From Chrysochromulina parva (lineage: Eukaryota; Haptophyta; Prymnesiales; Chrysochromulinaceae), in contig PJAB01001689.1 of assembly GCA_002887195.1 (NCBI GenBank), forward strand, positions 1 through 12,823: DNA of 12,823 nt, given 5' to 3'. Position numbers and translations under genes: made by a program. The notes below the pieces were generated by a model. It saw only the letters and a list, made by a program, of their open reading frames with translations. It did no database searches and was not told the origin of the DNA. Below, piece by piece: positions 1 to 8,900 of this stretch (position 1 is the stretch's first letter; each line of letters starts with the position of its first letter).

Positions 1-24
1 CGGCGGCGGCGGCGGCGGCGGCGG
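1..24. repeat. (CGG)8 triplet run at left window edge
   Basis: Eight CGG units lie at the window edge and encode a proline run in the minus-strand ankyrin gene. The run probably continues outside the window. A similar, longer run ends the window on the right. Confidence 0.95.
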
Positions 25-1716
25 CTGCGTGAGGCGTCCTTGCTCCGCTTGCAGCCGCTCGAGCTCGGCGCGCGCGCGCCGGATGAGCTGCTCGTGCGCT
101 TCCAAGTCGGCACCCACACTCCTGATTTGGGTGGGCCCTTGCCTAATTTGGACACGCTGAGCGTCCAAGTCGCCCTCGTCACCCAACGCCGCCATGCGCG
201 CCAGCTGCTTCGCCTCGTGACGTGCCTGCACGTGTGCCCTCGCCTCCGCCACGACGCGCGCGCCGTCGTGGGCGCCGCCATGCTGCGCGTGCGCCAGCAG
301 CGCAGTCGCCTCTCGCTCCGCCACGGCGCGCAGGGCGATCGAGCGCTCGGCAGCTCTGGCCGCGCCCAGCTCGGCGATCTCACTCGCTGCCGCCTCGGCC
401 GCCACCGCCTCGGCCTCCGCCGCCTCGGCCTCCGACCAAACAGCCGCCTCGACCGACTGCGCCGTGCGCCGCGACGGCGACGCATGCCGCAACGGCGACG
501 CATGCCGCACCGGCGACAGCTGGCGTGCATCTCGCACATCTCGCACATCTCGCACCGGCGACAGCTGGCGCATCTCTCGCACCGCGGCCTCGGCGATGCG
601 CCGCGCGGCCGCCTGCGGCGACAGCTGGCGCAGAGGCGACCGAGTGACCGCCCGCCTCTCTCGCTCCGCCGCTTCGTGGATGCGCCGCGCAGCCGCGTGC
701 GTGGCCGCGCGCGTCGCCGCATCCGCCATCTCCTCCATCTCGGCCCTCGCCTCCTCCAAGACCGCCACCACCGCCGAGTGGCCGTTGCGGCTCGCCGAGA
801 GCGATGCCGACACGCCGTCCCGGTCGCGCGCGCCCAAAAGCGCGCGACGCCGCAAGAGGAGCTGGACGCACTCGCGCTGGCCGTGGGCGCTCGCGAGCAG
901 CAATGCCGTCCGGCCGCGCACGTCCGCGAGCTCGAGCGACGCGCCGCAGTTGAGGAGCAGCCGCACGCAGCCCAGTTGACCGGTCTCGCACGCAGCGTGC
1001 AGCGCCGTGGTCTGGCTGCCGTCGCTCAGGTTGACGCTCGCGTCGCGCGCGAGGAGGAGCTGGACGCACGAGGCGTGCCCGAGCGCGGCGGCGAGGCACA
1101 GCGGCGCCGTGCCGAGCTCGTCGGCCAGGTCCACGTCGGCGTGCGCATCGAGCAGGCACTCGACACAGGCGTCGTGCCCGTGCGTGCAAGCGATCGCGAG
1201 CGGCGTGGCGCCGTGGGCGTCTGCAAGGTTGACGGCGGCGTTGGACACGGCGAGAAGGAGCCGCACACACGCGGCATCGCCCACCTTGCACGCCGCGGCG
1301 AGCGGCGTCATGCCCATCAGGTCGGTCGCCATGCCGCTTGCGTGTGCGGCGAGCAGCAGCTTGACGCACTCGTGGCTGCCCGTGCTGCACGCCGCATGCA
1401 GCACCGTCGCGCCGCTCGAGTCGGCACGGTCGAGGCTAGCGCCCAAGGTCAGCAGCGTGGAGATCACGTCCGCATGGCCGAGCGCCGCGGCCACGCACAG
1501 CGGCGAGGCGCGACCCACCGGCTCCAGAGCATTGACGTCGGCATTCGCAGCCACAAGAAGCTGCACGCAGACGACGTCGCCCGTAAACGCGGCAGCATGC
1601 AGCGCGGCATCCAGAGTGTCGGGCGCGGCCTGGTGACGCAGCAGGTTTCGCAGATCGGAGGCCATGCCGGCAGCGGCCGATTGGAGTATGGCGGCGTTGA
1701 GCGGGTCCCTCGACAT
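1..1716 (-). CDS. Ankyrin-repeat protein with C-terminal coiled/SP-rich region (3' partial)
   Basis: Read on the minus strand from the ATG at 1716-1714, one frame stays open for 572 codons to the window edge, so the C-terminus is missing. Residues about 10-325 form nine to ten ankyrin repeats of about 33 residues, with recurring TPL.AAC..GH..CV.LLL and ..ADVNLAD..G patterns. Such repeats bind other proteins; no catalytic domain is visible. Residues about 325-570 are rich in Ala, Arg and Glu and probably helical or coiled-coil. They include an S-P-rich basic patch (several RQLSP and HASP units) that could be phosphorylated by proline-directed kinases (inference). The last eight codons are proline, encoded by the CGG run. 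The upstream frame stays open to a stop near 2011 but has no other ATG, which supports this start. No intron is needed. The gene is divergent from the fucosyltransferase gene. The family is clear; the specific role is unknown. Confidence 0.9.
   Translation of the reverse strand, partial: MSRDPLNAAILQSAAAGMASDLRNLLRHQAAPDTLDAALHAAAFTGDVVCVQLLVAANADVNALEPVGRASPLCVAAALGHADVISTLLTLGASLDRADSSGATVLHAACSTGSHECVKLLLAAHASGMATDLMGMTPLAAACKVGDAACVRLLLAVSNAAVNLADAHGATPLAIACTHGHDACVECLLDAHADVDLADELGTAPLCLAAALGHASCVQLLLARDASVNLSDGSQTTALHAACETGQLGCVRLLLNCGASLELADVRGRTALLLASAHGQRECVQLLLRRRALLGARDRDGVSASLSASRNGHSAVVAVLEEARAEMEEMADAATRAATHAAARRIHEAAERERRAVTRSPLRQLSPQAAARRIAEAAVREMRQLSPVRDVRDVRDARQLSPVRHASPLRHASPSRRTAQSVEAAVWSEAEAAEAEAVAAEAAASEIAELGAARAAERSIALRAVAEREATALLAHAQHGGAHDGARVVAEARAHVQARHEAKQLARMAALGDEGDLDAQRVQIRQGPTQIRSVGADLEAHEQLIRRARAELERLQAEQGRLTQPPPPPPPP
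512..630 (-). repeat. In-frame degenerate repeats encoding RQLSP units
   Basis: The 14-mer GGCGACAGCTGGCG occurs at 512-525, 557-570 and 617-630. Spacings of 45 and 60 bases keep the frame, giving three RQLSP units in the ankyrin protein. Between them are short repeats of ATCTCGCAC (encoding DVR) and of a CGCATGCCGC-type unit (encoding RHASP). This is a coding minisatellite. Confidence 0.85.
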
Positions 1717-2076
1717 TTTGAGTCTGCGTGGCTTGCAAGTCAAGTCATGTCTGAAAACTGGAAACTCCCCGGATGGAAACTGGTAACTCCCCGGCTGTGC
1801 CACTGGATGGGGGCATTGAGCCAGCACATCCAGTGGCAGGACATCTGAAGCCCAGCCGTACGAGCTGTGGACCACAAGACCACACCGTTCCGAATTACTT
1901 CCACACTTCCTAACAAAACATGAGAGCGAGCACTCATCAGTACTCGTACTGCCCGAGGGGTTCTGCCAGAGTGCGCGCGGGGGGACCGCGACGAAACTGT
2001 CTGAACAGAGTCACTTCGTCACCCGGATGGCACACACGACCCGAGCCGGGCGCGTCCGACGACGAGGTGTTCAAGG
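1717..2076. promoter_or_regulatory. Divergent intergenic region between ankyrin and fucosyltransferase genes
   Basis: This 360-bp gap between two start codons on opposite strands must hold both promoters and both 5' leaders, unless a leader is spliced. It is less GC-extreme than the flanking exons. Visible structure: a duplicated ACTCCCCGG segment (about 1766-1794) and a 12-bp inverted repeat at 1798-1838. I see no clear TATA box and no convincing ORF; the short ORFs here lack family features. Confidence 0.55.
1798..1838. repeat. 12-bp perfect inverted repeat with 17-nt loop
   Basis: TGCCACTGGATG at 1798-1809 is the exact reverse complement of CATCCAGTGGCA at 1827-1838. It lies 82-122 bases upstream of the ankyrin start codon, so it may be a leader hairpin or a dyad binding site. 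Function is not known. Confidence 0.8.
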
Positions 2077-3902
2077 ATGATGGTGGGCATGTCCCTCGTG
2101 TTTGTGATCTCGGCATCGGAGGCGCCGTGCGTGGCGGTCACCTTCAACCGCTCCACGGAGAGCGTCGATAGCCTGGCGGCGATCGAGCCACAGCACGTGC
2201 GAGCGCTCGACGGCACGGCCGCTGCGGGGGCGTGCGCTGCCGACACGTCGGCCGGCCACTACGCCGCGGGCGGCGATTGCTTCGACCTAGGCATCGGCGA
2301 CGCATCGAGCCGCTGGAGGCCGTTGGCATTCATGCCACGCGATCTGCGCGCGCCGCATCCGGATGCGCTCAGCCGTGGGCTGCGCCTTCAGGCGGCGCTC
2401 GACGAGCTCCAGCATCGCGGCCCGTGTGCAGCTCGGCCCACGTACACGGTCGCCGAGCTGCCGATGATTGGCACCTGCGCGACCATCGAGTATGCGATGC
2501 TCGCCCTGGCGACCGCGGCGAGCAGCGGCTCGCGGCTCATTCTTGGCCGCCAGTCCACGCCGGTCTGGACGTCCCACTGGCTCTGCGGGGCGGAGCGCTC
2601 GTTGGGATGTTACTTCAACGTCTCGGCCGCGTGCTGTCCAGATGATGCGAGCTTCAGCGCGTCTTCGAGGGTGGAGGGGGCGGGCGACGCGGCCATGGCC
2701 AAGGTGCTGCAGCTCAAGGCCGCCGCGCGCGGGCGCAAGCTCAACCTCAAGGAGAAGATGATGCTGGCCAAGCTGAGCAAGGCGGGGCGCGCCGACGCGA
2801 TGACGTCCAGCCGTGTCGACGAGAAGATGAAACGGCGCCTTCTCAAGGAGAAGACGGTGCGTGAGAGCGGGCGTGGCAAGCTCGGGCGGCAAGGGGTGCC
2901 GCCACGTAGTCGCGAGTGTCTCTGATTGCATGCTGATTGCCTCCCTCATCAGGTTCGACCGCCACGTAGTCGCGAGCTCGGCACGCTCGAGGGGCACAAG
3001 GCTGTCGTGGGCAGCTCGCGCGCGCTTACGCTGGGGGGCTCGCTCGCCGAGCACAATGAGTATGGAACCCTGTGGGTGAGTGGGCAGCTGGTGCATGGGC
3101 TCTTTGAGCAGATGCGGCCTGTCTCTGAGTGCATGCTAATTGCCTCCCTCATCAGGTGAGTGGGCAGCTGGTGCATTGGCTCTTTGAGCAGATGCGGCCT
3201 GGCACGCGCGCCCAACTCGACGCCCGACGCGCCGACGTCTTCCCGCGCGCCGTCGAGTCGGCTGGGTACCGGCACTACCCCGGCACGGCGGGCGGCGCAC
3301 GCGGCCTCACAATCGGGATGCATGTGCGCCGCGGCGACTCGTGCGCGCTCGGATCGCGCTTCTGCCCGCGCAACAAGACGGCGGCCTACTTTGAGATGGC
3401 GGCGAGATTGCGAGCGCAGTACCCCGCGATGCAAAGGCTCGTGGTGGCGACGGACGACGAGGAGGCGGCCGCGCTCTGTGCGTCACGCGTGCTTGGGTTT
3501 GAGTGCATCACGCGAACGATGGATCGGACCCGATTCCAATCGCAGACCTCGATTGAGCGGCGGGTGGTCAAGCATGCTAATGGGCTCCTCTCGGGCGCCA
3601 CAGTCACGCTCGACGCCCTCGCCGACCTCGAGATGCTCGCCGACTGCGACGCGCACGTGCTCGTGTTTCGCTCGGCTCTCTCCCGTCTCGCGTACGCTCT
3701 GCAGCATGCCCGCAGCATGCAAGTGCTCACCACGGCGCCCTCCCCTCCCCACAGGTACGCTCTGTCCACGGCTCGCAAGGGGCGCTTCACGCCGCTCATC
3801 TCGGTGCAGTGGCCGTGGGGAGGGATGCCCGGGCCGTCGAGCTTGGGAGCGGCGCGACCAGCGGCGGCGAAGGTGTATCAAACCTTGAAAGTGGCGATGT
3901 GA
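2077..3902 (+). CDS. GT23/FUT8-like alpha-fucosyltransferase, four exons
   Basis: Exons 2077-2895, 2953-3075, 3156-3691 and 3755-3902 join into 541 codons plus stop. Family members transfer fucose from GDP-fucose to glycans in the Golgi. The middle exons hold a GT23-like segment (EYGTLW, then GQLVHWLFEQMRP). Exon 3 has GMHVRRGDSC, the HxRRxD-type GDP-fucose site, then VVATDDEEA. The last junction gives ALSRLAYALSTARKG, which fits the FUT8 segment SSQVCRVAYEIMQ. The N-terminus has a weak hydrophobic stretch (MSLVFVISAS) that may be a signal anchor, and Cys-rich GC/CC motifs near residues 170-190. A Lys/Arg-rich segment at about residues 205-272 is not typical of the family. The start could also be 2080 or 2089. 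The stop lies 242 bases before the dipeptidase ATG. Assignment to the superfamily is firm; the exact linkage made is not. Confidence 0.82.
2896..2952 (+). other. Intron 1 of fucosyltransferase (57 nt)
   Basis: GT donor at 2896, AG acceptor at 2951-2952, phase 0. An 18-base stretch CCGCCACGTAGTCGCGAG at 2899-2916 recurs exactly at 2959-2976 in the next exon. The tail has a branch-like TGCTGAT and then TGATTGCCTCCCTCATCAG. Without splicing the frame stops shortly after the donor. Confidence 0.78.
3076..3155 (+). other. Intron 2 of fucosyltransferase (80 nt)
   Basis: GTGAGT donor, ATCAG acceptor, phase 0. The first 45 bases (3076-3120) match the first 45 bases of the next exon (3156-3200) at 44 positions; the only difference is G at 3097 against T at 3177. 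The tail (3120-3155) matches the tail of intron 1 (2917-2952) at 34 of 36 positions and contains TGCTAAT, a good branch-site candidate. Confidence 0.88.
3692..3754 (+). other. Intron 3 of fucosyltransferase (63 nt)
   Basis: The first ten bases GTACGCTCTG recur exactly at 3755-3764, the start of the next exon. The tail is a pyrimidine-rich stretch ending CCCCACAG, unlike the other introns. It is 63 nt and free of stops, so retention would add 21 residues. Removing it restores the conserved FUT8-like segment, so I prefer splicing. Confidence 0.72.
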
Positions 3903-4144
3903 CCCAGAGAGAGAGACGCCGTCCTCGGAAGAGACCGGCTTGCACCGCAGCGGATGCGGGACGGAATCAATTCTCGAAGGCTGCGTCAGGAGAACAAACC
4001 CCTTTGAAAGAACACAGGACGCTTGTCTCTGTCCGGGGTCAGCTACCGTTACGACAAACTTCATCAAACTTGAAACTGTGTTCAAGTTCCGCGCGGACCC
4101 TACTCTCTCAAGTCGCGCGGTCGAACCGCGCGCGAGAGGGCGTG
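3903..4144 (+). other. Intergenic spacer with two short hairpins
   Basis: This 242-base spacer lies between the fucosyltransferase stop and the dipeptidase start. It holds an 8-bp inverted repeat AACTTGAA/TTCAAGTT (4067-4088, loop 6) and a GC-rich one CGCGCGGT/ACCGCGCG (4114-4132, loop CGA) flanked by CTCTC and GAGAG. The ATG-open frame crossing it has no recognisable domain. It must contain the 3' end of one gene and the promoter of the next. Confidence 0.5.
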
Positions 4145-5825
4145 ATGAAGTTCATGTATCGTACGTGCGCGCAAAGACTCCTCCTCCTCTACCTCTTGCC
4201 CATGCTGGCAAGCGCTTGCACGACGCTCGTTGCGGGGCGCGGGGCCACCGTAGACGGCAGCGTGCTCACCGCGCATTCGAACGATGGCGATGGCACCACG
4301 ATCGGAAACCTGCAGATCGTCGAGGCGGCGAACTGGTCGCTCCCCCAAACGCGGCCAGTCTCCGGCGGCAGCGTGCCGCAGGTTGCGCACACATACGCGT
4401 ACTTCACCAAGGTGGGCGGTTACGCCTCCATCAACGAGCACCAGGTCGGCCTTGCCGAGTCAACATGCAACGCGGTGTTCTTTGGCCAGAGGGAGAAGGC
4501 CGTGCTCAACATCGTCGATCTGAGTGAACTCGGCTTGGAGCGCGCGAACACGTCGCGCGCCGCCGTGGCAATAATGGGCGCGCTGGCCGAAGCTCACGGC
4601 TACTACGACGCGGGCGAATCCCTATTTGTAGTCGACCCGGCGGAGGCCTTCATCTTCCACGTGCTGCCCGATCCATCGGGCACCTCGGCAGTTTGGGTTG
4701 CGCAGCGCGTGCCCGATTCGCACGTGGGTGTCGTGGCGAACGCGTTCACGGTGCGCGTGGTCGACCTGAACGACTCCCACGCCTTCCTGTACAGCAAAAC
4801 GATGGTCGACGTGGCGCTTGCGACCGGCCGTTGGAGGCGCGATCTGCCCTTCGACTTCACACGAATCTTCTCTGGACCGGAGCTTGGGCACAAGTACGCG
4901 TCTGGTCGACGTATGTGGGCCGCCTTCCGCGCTCTCGCGCCCGCAGCGTCGGTGAGCCTCTCACCCACATACACCGAGTACGTCTCAGCCTCGCACTACC
5001 CAGCCACGCTGCCCGCGACGAACGTGAGCGCCGGCATGTTGCGCGCTACTATGCGGAACTATTACGCGGGGACGCCGTACGACATGAGCGTGGGCATGGC
5101 AGCCGGTGCGGCCGGCTCCCCGATCCGCGGATTGCCTCTGAGTGCCTCTCCTAGGCACTGATCGACGCTGATGGCCTCGGAGTGCAGGTGCGTTCGGCTC
5201 CCCCATCCGCTGGAGTACCGGTACCGGTACGACGGGCCACTCTGAGATCACGGGCAACTTTGAGCGCTCGATCGCTACTCCGCGCACCATTGTATCGTAC
5301 GTGCTCGTCGTGCGCAGCTGGCTGCCCGCGCCCGTTGGGGGCGTCGCTTGGTACTCGTTCCACGGGGCCCTCACCTCGGTGTATGTGCCGCTGCTCACGC
5401 TGATGCTGGGCGCAAAGGTCGCTCTTGCGCCCAGTCTGACTCAAAATGGCGGCGCAGTGGATCGTGGGGTGGGCGCGTGGCAGGCGGCTCATTTCGTCTT
5501 CGCCGCCTCGCAGATCGACTTTGGCGGTGCGTTGCCGCTCGTGCAGCAGGCGCAGCAGCAGTGGGAAGATGCCGCCGGCGAGGCGCTCGTAGCCAAGGCC
5601 GTTGCCGACTTCCAGGCGGGTGCAGAGACAGAAACTGGGCTCGCCAAGCGCTGCAACGAGCATGCCACTGCCGCAGTGGCGGCGTGGTGGGACCTTTCAG
5701 ATGCCTTGCTCAGCCGCATCTCGCCGCCCGCACTCCACTACCCGACATGGTGGCTCCAGGCACCGTCGGTCAACTACACCAACGGCCCGCCAGTCGCACC
5801 AGATGTGCCGCCACCGCCACACTGA
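4145..5825 (+). CDS. Secreted C69-family (U34) dipeptidase, two exons
   Basis: Exons 4145-5105 and 5188-5825 join into 532 codons plus stop. C69 peptidases are N-terminal-nucleophile hydrolases that cleave dipeptides. The first 24 residues form a signal peptide (RLLLLYLLPMLASA), and Cys25 follows at once in ACTTLVAGRGATVDGSV, the family's nucleophile motif. Further matches are INEHQVGLAEST, ERANTSRAAV, GYYDAGESLFVVDP, VWVAQRVPDSHVGVVANAF and, after the intron, SWLPAPVGGVAWYSFHGA with SVYVPLL. Signal peptidase cleavage alone could expose Cys25, so the enzyme is probably active in the secretory pathway, a lysosome-like vacuole or outside the cell (inference). The frame is open upstream of 4145 but without similarity; the ATG just before the hydrophobic stretch is the best start. 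It could also begin at Met4. The full domain is present and appears intact. Confidence 0.9.
5106..5187 (+). other. Intron of C69 dipeptidase (82 nt)
   Basis: Phase 1 intron. Its start, GTGCGGCCGGCTCCCCGATC, resembles the start of exon 2, GTGCGTTCGGCTCCCCCATC (16 of 20 positions). The rest contains TGATGGCCTCGGAGTGCAG, related to the CTCGGAGTG minisatellite in the demethylase gene. Splicing yields AGAFGSPIRWSTGTG in a continuous frame; reading through hits a stop at 5159-5161. Confidence 0.85.
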
Positions 5826-5912
5826 TAGACCGGTGCCATATGTGTGTGACCTGGTTCATTGTGAGTTTTTTCTCATGCGTTCACACACGCGTTCACACCA
5901 TGTGGTCGGAGA
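5826..5912 (+). promoter_or_regulatory. 87-bp gap before demethylase reading frame
   Basis: This short gap must include the dipeptidase 3' end and the demethylase 5' end, unless the latter has a leading exon elsewhere. It has a T-run (5865-5871) and two copies of GCGTTCACAC (5877-5886 and 5889-5898). ATGs at 5840, 5875 and 5900 are not in the demethylase frame. No AATAAA is seen. Confidence 0.4.
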
Positions 5913-8900
5913 GTGACGTGCCGACGGGCCTACGGCGACGTGCTGACGTGCCGGTGGTGCCCGAAGCCGTGCAAGAGTCTCGCAGGCATCAAGGTCCACA
6001 TGCGAAAGTGGCGCAAGATGCGCCCAGATGCGGAGGTGGGGGAGGAGGGCAACGAGGACGATGAGGAGGAGCAGGAGCCGCAGCATGACAACAAAGATGG
6101 CGGCGACAAGCCCATGCCAAGGCGCGTAGTTCTCTGTGGCACCTATGGCTGCACCTTGCCAGATAAACATCGCGGCCTCCACCAATTTCCCCAAGACGGA
6201 AGCCGACGCAAACGCTCCAAGCCAGACTGGTCGCAACTGACGCGGCGCAAGTGCGTCAAGTTTGAGCCTGGACCCGAGCCCGATGGCGAGCCCGAAGACG
6301 ACTTCGGTGACGACGACGTCGAAGACGAGGACGAGGACGAAGGCGACGTCGAGGACGAGGACGACGAAGAGGACGCGGGGGACCGCGAGGAGGGTGGCGA
6401 GGCTCGGGAGACGCGAGCGCCGGAGGAGACGCTGACGACGACCTCGGTGCGCTCGCCTCGCAAGGCCGCCGCGGAGGCGACCGTGCGCGTCGCGGCTTTG
6501 GCCGGGCTGCGCCCTGCCTCCTCGCCGCCGTCGGCGGCGGCAACAGGTCCAGCGGCGTGCGAGAGATGCGCCAAGGCGGCGGGCGGCGCGCCGCCTGACC
6601 TGCTGTGCTTCGCGCGCGTCTCGGAGCGCTGCCGAGCTCAGGCTGGACGCGTCACGAGCACTGCGCGCTGGCACCACGTGAGCAGGCACGAGCACTTTTG
6701 CCACGACTGCGTCGAGCACTACGGGCGCGGCGAGGCGCGGCGGGTGTGGCAGTCTCAGCAGGCGCATGGCAAGTGTTCGTTCAAGGAGCTCGTCGTGCGC
6801 ATGCACCTTCCAAACTGGGCGCGTTGCATGCGCCCCGAGTGCGCCAAGTGGCGCCGGCTGCCCGCGCATGCGCAGCCGTGGTTGCTCCCCGAGCGCTGGC
6901 ACTGCAGTGAGCTCGACGCGCTGATTGCGTCGGGTGGCCTCGGATCGATGCCCACGACGGCGGCGGGCATGGCATCGTCCATGGCAGTGGCGACGTCAGC
7001 CTCCCCGACCGTATACGAGAGCGGTGGGCTTGCGGCCTCGCGATCGCGCCGGCGCTCGCCGCAGTCGCCGTTGGCTGCTGAGTACGTCGTGGGCGACTCG
7101 TCATGGGCGCCACGAGGAGATCGCGGGAGATCGTGGGAGCATCGCGGGTGCGACGTGGCAGAGGAGCCGGCGGCCTCGCTGCCCGCGCCTCCCGAGGAGC
7201 CCGGGCAGCCGATCGAGTGGATCGCGGGCGGCGCGAGCGAGGCGGAGGTGCGCGAGGCCGTCGAGGAGGCACGGCTACCCTGGTGGGACCTCTCGCGGAA
7301 AGAAACCGCGGCCGTGCGTGGCACGGCGCTCGAAACGGCGCCTAGCCGTTTCGTCGCGCTGCGTAACTTTTTGCTGTGGCTCTGGCGCGCGCGGCGCGCC
7401 TCGGGGTGGCTCTCTCGTGCAGAGGCCCTGCGTGCGCTGGGCGGCGCCGGGCTGTCGCGCCTCTGGTACTCGGCCATGCTGCCGCTCGTTCACTCGATGC
7501 TCGAGCGGCTGGGCGAGATCAACTTTGGCGCCACGACGCGCCTCACGCTGCGCATTCCCCGACCCGCGTGGGCGGCGAGCGCACGCAAGACGATCGTCGT
7601 CATCGGCGCAGGCTTGGCAGGCCTCGGGGCGGCCGAGCAGTTACGGCGACTCGGGCATCAAGTAATCATGCTCGAGGCCCACTGATTGCATATCGTTGCA
7701 TCTGATTGCATAGGATTGGCTCCCTCATCAGGTGATCGTGCTCGAGATCCTCTCTGTGCATGCTGATGATGACCTCTGATTGCCTCCCTCATCAGGTGAT
7801 CGTGCTCGAGGCTCAGAAACGCCTCGGCGGGCGCATCCTCACCGAGGAGACCAATGGGGTACCCCTCGATTTGGGTGCGAGCATGGGCCATGATGACTCT
7901 TGATGATGACTCTTGATGATGATTCTTGATGGGCGCTGATGGTTATTGATGGGCGCTGATGGTTATTGATGGGCGCTGATTGTCATGAATGGTTCCTCAT
8001 GGGCACGGCCCCTGAGTGTGAAGTGGTACTCGTGGGCACGGCCCCTGAGTGAAACGGCGTGCCGCTCGATCTGTAGGTGCCATGCTCCTCGTCGGCACCG
8101 TTGGTAATCCGCTGGTCACGCTATGCGAACAGGTGGGATGCTGCCTGCTGGCTGCATGCCGAGATGGCCTGCTGCTTGCCTGCTGATCGCCTCCCTCATT
8201 GCATGCGAGCAGGTTGGCTGCCGGCTGCATACCCTTGACCGCTCCAACTGCCCCTTATTCGACGGCCCCGCGCCTCTGGATGCGGCCGTGGACGCGCGTG
8301 CCGAGGCGACCTTCAACGCGATGATGGACCAGGCCTCGGAGCAGCGCTCGGTGCGAAAGGGTACGCACACGATGCATGCGGATTGCGGCTCATTACGATT
8401 GATTGCCTTTGTTGCGCCAGGCCTCGGAGCAGCGCTCGGTGCGAAAGGGTACGCGAACGATGCATGCGGACCCGACGAATGATGATTCTGAACTTATATG
8501 AACAATCCTGTGCCGAGTCGAAAGGGACTTCGAGTCCCTTCGACGTGCGGACGCGATGTGGTCTGACACGTGGGAAGCAAGCAGCTGCGCGCGCCCTCCC
8601 TGCGAATTCTTTGCTCCAGCCGCCTTCCCAAGTTGGCGTGCGCCAGCCCGATTTGGACATCCCATATGCAACTGATTGGCTCCCTCCTCAGGCAAGCGTG
8701 CGATGCTTGGGATGTCCAACGGCGGCCGTTGGGAGCCCGAGTTGTTACACATCGAGGGCAGTCTGGCGGCGAACGCCATCCGAGCGCAGGCGCAGGCACG
8801 CGGCGTCAACGGCGGCGTGGGCGGCGACGTGAGCGGTGACTGGAGCGGCGGCGTGGGCGGCGGCATGGGCGGTGGCATGGGCGGCGGCGTCGCCAAGTCA

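Noticed and set aside
380..1390. 336-codon minus-strand open frame
   Set aside because: It is in a different frame from the ankyrin repeats, with low-complexity Arg/Ala/Gly content and no family pattern.
40..1848. 602-codon plus-strand open frame
   Set aside because: It is antisense to the ankyrin gene; its protein is Arg/His-rich without domains, an artefact of high GC and regular repeats.
3809..4144. N-terminal extension of the dipeptidase
   Set aside because: The frame is open, but the residues show no similarity or targeting feature, and a signal peptide begins right at 4145.
4155..5303. 14-base repeat TGTATCGTACGTGC at 4155-4168 and 5290-5303
   Set aside because: Both copies lie in coding exons and centre on a short palindrome; likely chance or codon use.
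5856..6902. 348-codon minus-strand open frame with a hydrophobic stretch
   Set aside because: It is antisense to the acidic and zinc-finger part of the demethylase; the Val/Leu-rich part comes from reverse reading of GAC/GAG codons.
8517..8544. Bacterial-type terminator
   Set aside because: The hairpin has no following T-run and lies in a eukaryotic intron.
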